A stretch of 64,000 nt of DNA from PLanc-01 sp035342095 (GCA_035342095.1 DAOQWL010000001.1:110358-174357); one strand, 5' to 3'. Positions 17,188-26,013 are shown, counted from the first letter of the stretch. The notes: a model not told the origin generated them from the letters alone. A program made the numbers and translations.

Positions 17188-17763
17188 CTACACCTCTCGA
17201 TTGAGCTTGGCGGCGAGTCTGGCCCGCAGCGACAGCAGGCACCATCGAATGTGGGTCCGCACGGTGCCCTCGCGACACCGCAGTGTCCTGGCGATCTCCT
17301 CCAGCGGCATTTGCTCGAAGTACCGCAGGACGAACGCGGTCCGCTGGTGGACACTGATTTGTTCCAAGGCAGCTTGGATCTCCTGTCGAGCGGCCGCGTC
17401 GTCGAAGTGCCGATCCGGCTCATCAGGTTCGGCCACGAGAGATTCCACGCAGGCCTCCTCAAGATCGACGGGACGGCCCTGCCTTTTCGACCGACGATAG
17501 AAGTCGATGGCGGTATTGGCCGCGACGGTGTTCAACCACGCGGCGAAGGATTGCTCGCATCGGAACCGGCCGAGACTGCGGAACACCTTCATCCACACCT
17601 CCTGGACGCAGTCAGGCGTCTGGGACGAGTCCAATACGATCCGATGGCAGATGCGATGAACGCGGTCGATGTGACGGTGGTACAGGCACGCCGCGGCGTC
17701 CCGGTCGCCCCGCTCAATCGCCTCGATCAAGGCCTCGTCCGAATTCGAATCGTGTCGGGTCAT
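17188..17763 (-). CDS. RNA polymerase sigma factor, ECF (sigma-70) family
   Basis: ATG 17763 gives 191 residues. The long upstream frame (to 18015) reads through the 147-bp repeat and is rejected. Region 2 spans about 10-95 (ALIEAIERGDRDAAACLYHR; CVQEVWMKVFRSLGRF; AAWLNTVAANTAIDFYRR). Region 4 spans about 130-185 (LEQISVHQRTAFVLRYFEQM; LEEIARTLRCREGTVRTHIR), a helix-turn-helix for the -35 element. The linker is short and acidic. It is followed by a membrane protein and a secretin-N-like protein with very short gaps, typical of an ECF unit that senses envelope state. Targets are unknown. Confidence 0.92.
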   Translation of the reverse strand: MTRHDSNSDEALIEAIERGDRDAAACLYHRHIDRVHRICHRIVLDSSQTPDCVQEVWMKVFRSLGRFRCEQSFAAWLNTVAANTAIDFYRRSKRQGRPVDLEEACVESLVAEPDEPDRHFDDAAARQEIQAALEQISVHQRTAFVLRYFEQMPLEEIARTLRCREGTVRTHIRWCLLSLRARLAAKLNREV

Positions 17764-17826
17764 TCCAATAGTATGTACGAAGGGACCGCGGAAAGTGAAT
17801 ACAAAGAACGAATTCGCCGGCGCGAA

Positions 17827-17973
17827 GTGTCTGGGCAGATTTCCGGGCACATCGCTGGGTGGCACGGGCAAACTCGTTTGCCCGTGGAGTCTCGAAGGAG
17901 CCGACGCTGCCGAAACAGCACCGTCAAACGAGTTTGGCGGTGGCACCCACTGCCAGAATATCTTCACACACAC
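17827..17973. repeat. Dispersed 147-bp repeat, copy 2
   Basis: This copy matches 9817-9963 over its full length with five differences, in the same orientation. It lies in the 298-bp gap between the sigma-factor start and the aquaporin stop and makes up half of that gap. The 11-bp-stem hairpin is intact (17863-17886). Confidence 0.9.
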
Positions 17974-17991
17974 GGCACGAACGGCGCATGC

Positions 17992-18031
17992 AAAAGGCCG
18001 CAAATCGCACATCACGCGGTTGCGGCCTTTT
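17992..18031 (-). terminator. Rho-independent terminator of the aquaporin gene
   Basis: A perfect 12-bp stem AAAAGGCCGCAA/TTGCGGCCTTTT flanks a 16-nt loop, ending in a T-run on the - strand. It lies 31 bp beyond the aquaporin stop. The + strand also has a T-run, so it may work in both directions. Confidence 0.85.
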
Positions 18032-18061
18032 TCGGATTCAACGACTCAGCGGACAGGCTGC

Positions 18062-18772
18062 TCACTTCGTGGGGCTCGGCGGTCTGCCGGCCATGGCGGG
18101 ATACGCCAGTCCCGCGAGGAGTCCGCCGAGCAGGGGGGCCAGCCAGAAGAGCCACAGTTGCGAAAGCGCCCAGCCCCCGACGAAGAGCGCCGGTCCCGTG
18201 CTGCGGGCGGGATTCACCGATGTGTTCGTCACCGGGATGCTGATCAGGTGGATCAGCGTCAACGCCAGGCCGATGGCGATCGGCGCGAAGCCCGCGGGCG
18301 CCCGGGAATCCGTCGCGCCGAGGATGACCATCAGGAACACGAACGTCAGGACGACCTCCGCGACGAAGGCGGCGGTCAGAGAATAGCCGCCGGGGGAGTG
18401 TTCGGCGTACCCGTTGGAGGCGAACCCGCCGCTCAGACTGAATCCCTCCTTGCCGCTGGCGATCACGTACAGGATGAAGGCCGCCGCGACCGCGCCGATG
18501 ACCTGGGCGATCACGTAGGGAACCACCTCGGTCCAGGGGAACCGCCGGCCGGTGGCCAGGCCGACCGTCACCGCGGGATTGAGATGACACCCGGAGATGT
18601 GCCCGATGGCGAAGGCCATGGTCAGAACGGTCAGCCCGAACGCCAGGGATACGCCAAGCAGGCCGATTCCCACGTTGGGGAACGCGGCCGCCAGCACGGC
18701 GCTGCCGCACCCGCCGAAGACGAGCCAGAATGTGCCGAGGATCTCGGCTGTCAACCGCTTGCTCAGTGCCAT
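18062..18772 (-). CDS. aqpZ: Aquaporin Z-type water channel
   Basis: A 236-residue MIP-family channel with six membrane helices and two half-helices. The NPA motifs are at 65-67 and 187-189. The selectivity-filter positions read Phe45, His175, Thr184 and Arg190, the water-selective pattern of E. coli AqpZ rather than the glycerol type. It passes water across the inner membrane and may serve in osmotic adjustment. A terminator lies 31 bp downstream, and the gene starts about 147 bp after the antiporter-like gene on the same strand, so it is probably transcribed alone. Confidence 0.94.
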   Translation of the reverse strand: MALSKRLTAEILGTFWLVFGGCGSAVLAAAFPNVGIGLLGVSLAFGLTVLTMAFAIGHISGCHLNPAVTVGLATGRRFPWTEVVPYVIAQVIGAVAAAFILYVIASGKEGFSLSGGFASNGYAEHSPGGYSLTAAFVAEVVLTFVFLMVILGATDSRAPAGFAPIAIGLALTLIHLISIPVTNTSVNPARSTGPALFVGGWALSQLWLFWLAPLLGGLLAGLAYPAMAGRPPSPTK

Positions 18773-18918
18773 ACCCGATTCCTTTCAAATCAAGTTCCTG
18801 TTGATTCCATTCTATCCTTCTGCCACAGTGATACGACAGTTTTTTCCGGGGTTTGCCTGTCCCCGTCCAACGCGTCCAACGAGCTCACTCGGGTCTGTGG
18901 CACGGTCTGACCGGGCGA

Positions 18919-19551
18919 TCAGGCGGACTGCCGCCGGACCGTCAGCAACTGCCTCGTGGTCTCCAGGACTCCCTTCTCCCCCAGGACGAGCACCACATCG
19001 CCCGGTTGGAACTCGGTCCCCCCGTTGGGCACGAGGTACTCGCCGTTGCGTTGGATCATGGCCATCGGGTCGTTGCTGGCGGATTCCAGTTCGAGGAGCG
19101 GCTTGAGCTGTCCCTTCAGACTGACATGGCGGGACCGCAGTGCGGCGAAGATGGCCGCCGCATCCGTGGAAGACATGACCGAGCCCAGCAGCAATCCCTC
19201 CAGCCAGGTGAATCCCAGGACCCAGACCGCGAAGAGACCCACCAGGACCGCGGTCAGGAGGACTCCCGCGGTGGCGAGGATCACGCCGCTGCGGAAGACC
19301 GGGCGAACGCTCTTCCACTCGGTGTCCAGGCCGCCGGCGAACAGGATATACGCCAGCGCGAAGGTACCGAGAAGACGAACGAGGTGCGGATCGTCGAAAT
19401 GGATGCCGCCCGGCCCTTCGGAACCCGCCAACATGCCGACGAGCAGGAACATCAGCAGCGCCGGGACGCCCAGGCGCTCCGAGGCCTTGCTCGCCAGGAC
19501 GCTGGCCAGCAACAGCAGCGCGGTTCCCAGGATCAGGTAGTGTATTGGCAT
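18919..19551 (-). CDS. CPA-family cation/proton antiporter with a large internal deletion
   Basis: Start ATG 19551 (an in-frame ATG at 19602 is also possible) gives 210 residues. Residues 1-164 match the N-terminal half of NhaP2/CvrA-type K+(Na+)/H+ antiporters: SERLGVPALLMFLLVGMLAG, SSTDAAA at 128-133, and ESASNDPMA at 156-164. Full-length proteins then continue with about six more membrane helices. Here the frame passes at residue 165 directly into RNGEYLVPNGGTEFQPGD, which is the start of the C-terminal TrkA_C-type domain. About 300-350 residues are missing in frame. The product is unlikely to transport ions; it is probably a decaying gene or an assembly collapse. Confidence 0.75.
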   Translation of the reverse strand: MPIHYLILGTALLLLASVLASKASERLGVPALLMFLLVGMLAGSEGPGGIHFDDPHLVRLLGTFALAYILFAGGLDTEWKSVRPVFRSGVILATAGVLLTAVLVGLFAVWVLGFTWLEGLLLGSVMSSTDAAAIFAALRSRHVSLKGQLKPLLELESASNDPMAMIQRNGEYLVPNGGTEFQPGDVVLVLGEKGVLETTRQLLTVRRQSA

Positions 19552-19776
19552 CTTTGCTGCGATTCCCAGCACGGTCCGGCCCCACCCAGGCAGGCAGCCC
19601 ATCAGTCGCCGACACAGCGCCAGCGTGCGCCGAGCAGTATAGCACAGTGCTCATGAGATGTCAGCCATGTGGCATGACTGCAGTTGCGCAACAGGAAACC
19701 ACGGAGCCCCTGGGCGCAGGCGACGCCGCGGGACTCGTCCGGTCCGGCGCTTCGGTCGCTCGATTCGTCGACCGAT

Positions 19777-21129
19777 TCACACGTGCCAAGGGCTTCGCAT
19801 CGGGCGGGACAGGAGGCCGTTGGCCTGGTCGTCGTTGGGGAACTCCTCTTTCGCAGGGTCCCAGCGGAGCGGGCGACGGAGCTTGATTGCGATCTGCTCC
19901 AGCCAGCAGAGCGTGTCGGTGCGGACGGCAATGTCGATCGGCGCGGCCGGCTGCGTTCGGCCTTTGACCGCGTCGACGAAGTTCACGTGGTGGTTGTCGC
20001 TCTTGAACAGATGGGTGTCGTTCGGGCCCAGCTTGACCTTCAGCAGCGACTTGGGATTGGCGTCGATCCGCTCGCGGTCCACGTGGACCCAGCCCTCGCT
20101 GCCGAGGAACAGGATGCCGTGGCCATGGCCGCCCGCCTGCAGAGGATGCTTCTTGGCGGTGGCGTCATCCATGTGGACGAGCGTCACGCCGTTGGCATAG
20201 CGGTTCTCGACCTGCCAGCTCGTGGCGCAGTCGGTGAGCATATCCTCGGGGAACGCGCCGGCGCCTTCGATCTCCGTCGGGCCGGACAGTTCCGTGCCGT
20301 TGCCCCACTGGGCGATGTCGAGATGGTGAACGCCCCAGTTGCCGATCATCCCGATGCAGTAATCCGAGATGCAGTACCAGATGCTCCAGCCTCCCCAGCC
20401 GCCTGGGGTCCGCGGCGTATCGGTGTAGGGCCGGCATCGCTCGTAGCAGTAGGGCGCCATGGGCGCCGGGCCCAGCCACATTTCGTAATCCAGTTCCGGC
20501 GGGACCGGCTCGGTGGGCTGCTTCGGGCAGGTCCAACTGCCGGGTACGCCCACGAGAATCGTCTTCAGTTGGCCGATCTTGCCGTTGCGGACCAGTTCGC
20601 ACGCCTGGCGGAAGAAGCCGCCGGAACGCTGCTGGGTGCCGAACTGAAACACGACGCCGCTGTCATGCACGGCCTTCTGAACGGCCTTCGCGGCCTGGAA
20701 ACTCCAGCCCATCGGCTTCTCGCAGTACATGTGCTTGCCCTGCCTGGCGGCCTCGATTGCGATCAGCGGATGCCAGTGGTCGGGCGCCGTGATCTGCACG
20801 GCGTCGATGTCCTTGCGTGCGGTGATCTCGCGGAAATCCTTGAACGCGGCGCAGTCCGAGTTCTCATACCAGGTGTCCACGACCTGCTTGCCCTTCTGGA
20901 GTTGGGTCTGGTGGACGTCGCAGACCGCGGCCACGCGGACTTCCGGGTTGCCCAGGAAGGCCCGCATGTTGCCGGTGCCCTGGATGCCCAGTCCGATGCA
21001 GGCCAGGGCGATCCGATTGCTCGGCGCCTGGGCCCCGAAGACCGAAGACGGCACGATTGCCGGCAACGACACGCCGGCCGCCGCCATCGCAGCGGACTGG
21101 AGAAGCTCGCGACGACTCCAACGATCCAT
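19777..21129 (-). CDS. Gfo/Idh/MocA family oxidoreductase, Tat-exported
   Basis: ATG 21129 follows GGAGG on the - strand; 450 residues. A Tat-type leader begins SRRELLQSAAM, followed by a hydrophobic stretch to about residue 33. The Rossmann motif is GLGIQG (46-51), CDV lies at 70-72, and the EKP motif with the catalytic-type Lys is at 137-139. The C-terminal domain is alpha/beta. The family oxidises or reduces sugar hydroxyls with NAD(P). It is the last gene of a - strand operon with a GH10 xylanase and a PmoA-like/DUF1080 fusion, which points to plant-polysaccharide sugars. The exact substrate is unknown. Confidence 0.9.
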   Translation of the reverse strand: MDRWSRRELLQSAAMAAAGVSLPAIVPSSVFGAQAPSNRIALACIGLGIQGTGNMRAFLGNPEVRVAAVCDVHQTQLQKGKQVVDTWYENSDCAAFKDFREITARKDIDAVQITAPDHWHPLIAIEAARQGKHMYCEKPMGWSFQAAKAVQKAVHDSGVVFQFGTQQRSGGFFRQACELVRNGKIGQLKTILVGVPGSWTCPKQPTEPVPPELDYEMWLGPAPMAPYCYERCRPYTDTPRTPGGWGGWSIWYCISDYCIGMIGNWGVHHLDIAQWGNGTELSGPTEIEGAGAFPEDMLTDCATSWQVENRYANGVTLVHMDDATAKKHPLQAGGHGHGILFLGSEGWVHVDRERIDANPKSLLKVKLGPNDTHLFKSDNHHVNFVDAVKGRTQPAAPIDIAVRTDTLCWLEQIAIKLRRPLRWDPAKEEFPNDDQANGLLSRPMRSPWHV

Positions 21130-21168
21130 TCGAACCTCCTTCTGACGCATCATATGATCCTCTCGATT

Positions 21169-22428
21169 TCAGTTGCCTAGTGTCACGACCTGGGGGCCTT
21201 GGCCCGCGGTCAGGGTGAATGTGTCGTGGGAAAGGGAGCTATCCGCGTTCTTTCGCGTCACGCTGTAGTCGCCGTGGAAGCCATGGAAGGCGAAGACGCC
21301 TGTGGAGTCGGTGCTGCCCGAGACGTTCGTGGACCACTCGGCCATGAGCGACTCGAAGCGTTTGCCTGCCTCGTTCAGAGTCCAATCCCTGTGGGCCAGG
21401 CCGCCGGTGGGTCCGCGCCAGGAGTTGCCCGCCCAGAAGACCCAGGCCATGATTCCCTCGACGGCCGGATGGCTGTAGGCGGTGCGGTAGACCAGCTCCA
21501 GCCTGTCCGCGTTGACTTTCTCGTCTGCGTCGGCGGTGTCGAACTCGCTGATCCAGATCGGCAAACCCAGCGTCGCCACCTTGTCGAGTCGCTGCTTGAC
21601 GACCTGCGGATGCGCGAGGATGTCTTCGGACCAGATGTGGCCCTGGATGCCGACGCCGTCGATGGGGGCGCCCTGCTCGATCAGTCGTCGGATGTCCGCG
21701 ACGTACTCGTCGGTCTGGACCGCGGTGAAGTCCTTGTCCACCGACAGGATATTGAACTCGTTCACGAAGAGCTTCGCGTTCGGATCGAGCTCCCGCGCCC
21801 GCTTGTACATCCAGACGTGGATGTCCGCGCCGAGGCGGTCCTTGAAGAACGAGCCGTGCAGCATCTCGTTGTCCACGTCCCAGTGGACGAAGGCGCCACG
21901 GAAGTGGCTGACGGCGCTGTCCATACGGTACTCGACCGCGGCCTTCAGCGGCTCGCCATCGAGCTTCGTGAGCCAGCGGGGTTGCCACTTCTCGGGTTCC
22001 CAGAAGATGCAGTGACCGCGCATGGGGATGCTGTTCTCGCGGCACCACTGGACGATGGCGTCGGCTGCGGCGTAGTCTTCTTGGCTGGGACCTCGGCCAT
22101 TGTAGTACCACTTCGATTCGTTCTCGAAGACCGCCCAGTTGAAATGCGACTTGAAGAAGTCGCAGTACTGGGCGTTCCGCACCAGGGCGGTGCTCACTGC
22201 GGCGCCGAAGGGGAAGGCCTTGCGGGTCTGGTGAACCTCGACCGCCGCGCCCGCCAGAGGCTTGCCCTGGCTATCGACGACGCGAATCTGCACGGGGCGC
22301 CGGCGGATCTCTTTGATGCGAGCGTCCGCCTCCGCTCGCCACGAAGCACCCTGTGCCTGCAAAACAGGCACGCACAAGCAACTCCACACGACTGCCGCCA
22401 CCACTGAGACCCTGCTGTATTGCTGCAT
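21169..22428 (-). CDS. Glycoside hydrolase family 10, endo-1,4-beta-xylanase-like
   Basis: ATG 22428 with GAGGAG six bases upstream; 419 residues. A signal peptide covers about 1-26. A short N-terminal beta domain (QIRVVDSQGKPLAGAAVEVH) precedes the GH10 TIM barrel. The acid/base Glu is at 188 in WDVDNEML (family WDVVNE) and the nucleophile Glu at 295 in ISEFDT (family ITELD). A carbohydrate-like beta tail closes the protein (about 355-419). It would cut xylan or related beta-1,4 glycans outside the cytoplasm. It starts 75 nt after the PmoA-like gene and ends 39 nt before the oxidoreductase start, so the three genes likely share a transcript. Confidence 0.93.
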   Translation of the reverse strand: MQQYSRVSVVAAVVWSCLCVPVLQAQGASWRAEADARIKEIRRRPVQIRVVDSQGKPLAGAAVEVHQTRKAFPFGAAVSTALVRNAQYCDFFKSHFNWAVFENESKWYYNGRGPSQEDYAAADAIVQWCRENSIPMRGHCIFWEPEKWQPRWLTKLDGEPLKAAVEYRMDSAVSHFRGAFVHWDVDNEMLHGSFFKDRLGADIHVWMYKRARELDPNAKLFVNEFNILSVDKDFTAVQTDEYVADIRRLIEQGAPIDGVGIQGHIWSEDILAHPQVVKQRLDKVATLGLPIWISEFDTADADEKVNADRLELVYRTAYSHPAVEGIMAWVFWAGNSWRGPTGGLAHRDWTLNEAGKRFESLMAEWSTNVSGSTDSTGVFAFHGFHGDYSVTRKNADSSLSHDTFTLTAGQGPQVVTLGN

Positions 22429-22502
22429 GGCAAACTCCTCGATGAGGACACGCATTCCCGACATGGCCCTCGACCCAATCATCAATAATCAATCATCGAT
22501 CA

Positions 22503-24371
22503 TCAATCCAGAGGCACCATCCAGAGGTTCCGGAAGCTGACCGCGTTGCCGTGGTCCTGGAGCAGGATGGGGGCGGGGTTCGGGCCTTCCGGCTGGCCTG
22601 CGCCGGTCTTGCGCGGGACCTCGACGTCGTCGTGGATCAATACGCCGTTCTGGAAGACCGTGATCCGTGCGTTCTGGACCTTCTGTGCGTTCTCGCCCTC
22701 GCCGGCGTAGCGGGCCGCATGGAAGAGAATGTCATACGTCTGCCATTCGCCCGGCTGCTTGCAGACGTTCCGGTCCGGCGCCTTGAATGTGTAGATGCTC
22801 CCGCACTCGTTGTTCTTCGGCTCCAGGCCGAACGAGTCGAGGATCTGCAGTTCGTAGCGGCGCTGGATGTAGATCCCGCTGTTGCCTCGTCCCTGGCCCT
22901 TCACGTCCGCCGGCAGGACCGGGGTCTTGAACTCCGCGTGCAGCATGAAGTCCTTCACGTCTCGCTTCGTCATGATGCTGCCGGCGCCCGGTACGATCTG
23001 CATCGCGCCGTCGGCGATGGTCCAGCCGATCTCGCCGCCGTCCTGCTTTTGCCACTGGGAGAAATCCTGGCCATCGAACAGAGTGATTGCCCCCGCGGGT
23101 TTGGCGAACTCGACCTTCACCTGCGGCGGCTCCGCATAGTCCCGCCAGATCCGCTCGATCTCGTCCACGTCGGGCTTGCCCTCGTGCACATACCAGCGAT
23201 AGCGGAAGACGTGGTCCTCGCCCGGTTTCATCTCCCAGGCGCCCGCCTGCGACGGGCAGAAGTTGAAGAAGATGTAGTTGTCGGGCTCGGGCCACAGGCG
23301 CATCGGCTCGGGGTGTTGGAAATTCTTCGGATTGCTGAAGAACGTCACGCCCTCCCATTGGCCGTCGATGCAGCCGGCGCTGTCGCACCAGCGGGCGCGC
23401 GTGCTGTGGCCGTCGGTGCGGGTCTTGCCCTCGCTGGTCAGATTGGCGGCGTTCGGGCCCTTCCACTGGCGGGTCGCGCGGAAGCCGAGCCCGCCGTAGC
23501 GATATTCGTCCTGAATCAGCGGCTGATCCGCGACGCAGCGCTGCGTGGACTGGAAATCCACCAGCCAGTAGCCCTTCTTGGGCCCGCCCACGTTGTAGAC
23601 GCGGACGTCCCAGACCTCTTTCAGGATCGTCTGCTCGCCCTTGGAGGTCTTGAGGGCGACGTGGTCCTGCTCCGATTGGAAGCCGCCGTAGATGGCGCCG
23701 CCGGTCGTGGAGACGAACTTCGAGAAGCGAACGGTGCCCGTCCCGTCGCCGACGTTCCAGAAATCGACCATCTTGCCCTCGAAGGTCGTGTGGGTCCAGG
23801 GCATCCAGATGCCGAGATGGTGGATATGGTCCGGCGGGTGGATGTCCGTCAGCACGTTGCCTTTGGGCGACCACAGGGGATGGATGAACGCGTTGTGGTA
23901 GTACAGGGGCCGACGGGCCTCCGGTATTCTGCCCATATTCTCTGGCGGCGGGACCATCGCGTGATGGTATTGGAGCACCTTGTCGTCGCCGACGCTGACC
24001 TGAAGGACTTTGTCGTCCTGGCAGACCTTGACCGCCCGTTCGGCCGTCGCGGTTCCGGAAACCAGCTCGTAGGTCCGTGTCTGGCCGGCCGGCAGCGTTC
24101 CCGCGACGATCCAGTGGAGCTTGGGCGTCGGGCCTTGCTCGATCTGCGAGGGGATCGTCACGCGATCCGAACCGCGGACCTCCTGCAGCGACAGGGGCAG
24201 ACCCTTCGCCGCCTGGGGCACCGTCGCCAGCGAGGTCGAAACGGGCGTGTCGGTCCGGGCGTGCGCCCCGGCCTCGACGGTGATCGTCGCCAACGGCTCG
24301 GCGGCCATCGTCGCAAGAGGGAGGGTCATCAGGAATATGCCGACGGTAACTGCGGACAAGCGTGACTGCAT
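22503..24371 (-). CDS. PmoA-like (DUF6807) protein fused to a C-terminal DUF1080 domain
   Basis: ATG 24371 with AAAGGAG upstream; 622 residues with a signal peptide (about 1-23). The first domain (about 35-405) is of the type named methane oxygenase PmoA (DUF6807), recognisable by HPLWSPKGNVLTD, PPDHIHHLGIW and DFWNVGDG; despite the name it occurs mostly in sugar-degrading bacteria. The second (about 425-622) is DUF1080: ITLFDGQDFSQWQK, GRGNSGIYIQRRYELQILDS and a final ILLQDHGNAVSFRNLW. DUF1080 includes 3-keto-glycoside-cleaving enzymes. It is the first gene of the operon with the GH10 and Gfo/Idh/MocA genes. The joint function is inferred. Confidence 0.85.
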   Translation of the reverse strand: MQSRLSAVTVGIFLMTLPLATMAAEPLATITVEAGAHARTDTPVSTSLATVPQAAKGLPLSLQEVRGSDRVTIPSQIEQGPTPKLHWIVAGTLPAGQTRTYELVSGTATAERAVKVCQDDKVLQVSVGDDKVLQYHHAMVPPPENMGRIPEARRPLYYHNAFIHPLWSPKGNVLTDIHPPDHIHHLGIWMPWTHTTFEGKMVDFWNVGDGTGTVRFSKFVSTTGGAIYGGFQSEQDHVALKTSKGEQTILKEVWDVRVYNVGGPKKGYWLVDFQSTQRCVADQPLIQDEYRYGGLGFRATRQWKGPNAANLTSEGKTRTDGHSTRARWCDSAGCIDGQWEGVTFFSNPKNFQHPEPMRLWPEPDNYIFFNFCPSQAGAWEMKPGEDHVFRYRWYVHEGKPDVDEIERIWRDYAEPPQVKVEFAKPAGAITLFDGQDFSQWQKQDGGEIGWTIADGAMQIVPGAGSIMTKRDVKDFMLHAEFKTPVLPADVKGQGRGNSGIYIQRRYELQILDSFGLEPKNNECGSIYTFKAPDRNVCKQPGEWQTYDILFHAARYAGEGENAQKVQNARITVFQNGVLIHDDVEVPRKTGAGQPEGPNPAPILLQDHGNAVSFRNLWMVPLD

Positions 24372-24723
24372 CGCAATGCTCCTTTCTGAACGAGCGACCC
24401 GGGTCCCTTGGGACCCCACCCTTACGCACCGATCCCTCCGCTACCCAAAGACGGATTCTACCCGCTGATTATTCCCGGGGCAAGCAGGCGACGCCGGCTG
24501 ATGGGGCAATGGCATGTGAATATGAACAGTGCGTGGCCACATGGCAGCGTGATAGTTCGTAGTGACGCCGTGAGACGTTATCTTCTACGTCTTGGAAGAT
24601 ATGCCCTCACGGGCACACTACAAGCCGTTGATCGCACATCCCATGCGACATGCGCATTGACTGGCGTCGGCTCGGTCGCATACCATTGGCCGAAACGATT
24701 CAGTCTCTTGGAGGTATGACATC
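24372..24723. promoter_or_regulatory. Divergent intergenic region with repeat and a possible promoter
   Basis: This 352-bp gap lies between two divergent genes. It holds the 73-bp repeat (24555-24627). A possible sigma-70 promoter for the serine hydrolase is TTGACT at 24657-24662, a 17-bp spacer and ATACCA at 24680-24685. The ribosome binding site TTGGAGG lies just before ATG 24724. I cannot place the - strand promoter. Confidence 0.4.
24555..24627. repeat. Dispersed 73-bp repeat, copy 2 (inverted)
   Basis: The reverse complement of this segment matches 12430-12502 over 73 bp with about six differences. GTAGTG and CACTAC arms lie at the ends. It sits in the divergent gap between the PmoA-like and serine hydrolase genes. 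Confidence 0.88.
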
Positions 24724-26013
24724 ATGACGAGATCGCGATGTGCCGTTCTGTGTGCCCTGGCGGTTCTGACTGTCCTGGCGCCGTTGGCGTCGGCGCAGGG
24801 ACTGCCCAAGGCGTCACCCAAGTCCGTCGGCCTGTCCCAAGACCGACTGGACCGAATCACCGCGGTGATGCAGAGGCATGTGGACGAAGGCCTGCTCGCC
24901 GGCGCGGTCGCGATGGTCGCTCGCGAGGGCAAGGTCGCCTACATCCAGTGCGTCGGCAAGCAGGACCGCGAGAAGGGCGTCGAGATGAACCCGCAGACGA
25001 TTTTCCGCATCGCTTCGATGTCCAAGGCCATCACCAGCGTCGCCGCGATGATGCTCTACGAGGAAGGGAAGTTCCAGCTCAAGGACCCGGTCTCGAAGTT
25101 CATTCCGGAATTCGCGAACGTCAAGGTCCTCGCGAACGAGGGGGACGCCTCCGCCCAGGACGGGCTCGTCCCTGCGAAGCGTCCGATTACGATCCGCCAC
25201 CTCCTGACGCACACCTCCGGCCTGACCTACCAGTGGGACGACCGGGTGGGCAAGCTCTACGCGGACGCGGGGATCACGCACGGCTTGATCCAGGACGAGG
25301 ACCTGCTCGCCGACGACATGCGGAAACTGGCCCAGCTCCCGCTGGTACACCAGCCGGGCGAGGCGTTCACGTACGGTCTTTCCACCGACGTGCTCGGCCG
25401 GGTGGTCGAGGTCGCCTCGGGCATGCCCTTCGACGAGTTCCTCCAGAAGCGGATCTTCGGGCCGCTCAAGATGAACGACACCGGTTTCCGCCTGCCCGAG
25501 GGCAAGGTCTCCCGCCTCGCGGCGGTCTATGCCCCCGACCCGAGCGGCGGCCTGACGCGATTGCCCGACGGCATCCTCGGCGAAGGCAACATGAAGGCCA
25601 CGGTGACCTATCCCTATGAAGGTACGCATCGCTACCGCTCCGGCGGCGGCGGGCTGTGCTCGACCGTTCCCGACTACGCACGATTCATCCAGATGCTGCT
25701 CAACGGCGGCGAGCTGGACGGCGTTCGTCTCCTCAGCCGCAAGACCGTCGAATTGATGACCACGGACCACGTCGGCGAACTGAACCAGGGCTCCGGCTTC
25801 GGCCTGGGTTTCGGCATCACGCGAAACCTCCGCGAGGCCGGCGAATCCACCAGCGTCGGCGCCTACCGCTGGGGCGGCTACTGGTACACGACATTCTTCA
25901 TCGACCCCGCGGAGAAGCTGATCGGCGTCTGCATGGCCCAGATCAGTCCAAGCGGCAAGGCCACCCTCAACGACCAGTTCGAGGCCCTCGTTCACCAGGC
26001 GATCATTGACTGA
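24724..26013 (+). CDS. Serine beta-lactamase-related hydrolase / family VIII esterase-like, exported
   Basis: A 429-residue protein with a signal peptide (about 1-24). The fold is that of class C beta-lactamases and DD-peptidases. The Ser-x-x-Lys motif is SMSK at 98-101 (Ser98 nucleophile), the tyrosine motif is YGLS at 217-220, as in family VIII esterases rather than the YxN of true AmpC, and a WGGYWYTTF segment occupies the third-motif position. LLTHTSGLTY is typical of this group. It would hydrolyse esters or peptide-like bonds in the periplasm; resistance to beta-lactams cannot be claimed. It is transcribed alone. Confidence 0.88.
   Translation: MTRSRCAVLCALAVLTVLAPLASAQGLPKASPKSVGLSQDRLDRITAVMQRHVDEGLLAGAVAMVAREGKVAYIQCVGKQDREKGVEMNPQTIFRIASMSKAITSVAAMMLYEEGKFQLKDPVSKFIPEFANVKVLANEGDASAQDGLVPAKRPITIRHLLTHTSGLTYQWDDRVGKLYADAGITHGLIQDEDLLADDMRKLAQLPLVHQPGEAFTYGLSTDVLGRVVEVASGMPFDEFLQKRIFGPLKMNDTGFRLPEGKVSRLAAVYAPDPSGGLTRLPDGILGEGNMKATVTYPYEGTHRYRSGGGGLCSTVPDYARFIQMLLNGGELDGVRLLSRKTVELMTTDHVGELNQGSGFGLGFGITRNLREAGESTSVGAYRWGGYWYTTFFIDPAEKLIGVCMAQISPSGKATLNDQFEALVHQAIID

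Noticed and set aside
17764..18015. N-terminal extension of the sigma factor
   Set aside because: The extension is encoded by the 147-bp repeat and has no sigma-factor sequence; ATG 17763 fits the family start.
24724..26013. A true beta-lactamase resistance gene
   Set aside because: The tyrosine motif is YGLS rather than YxN, as in family VIII esterases, so resistance cannot be claimed.
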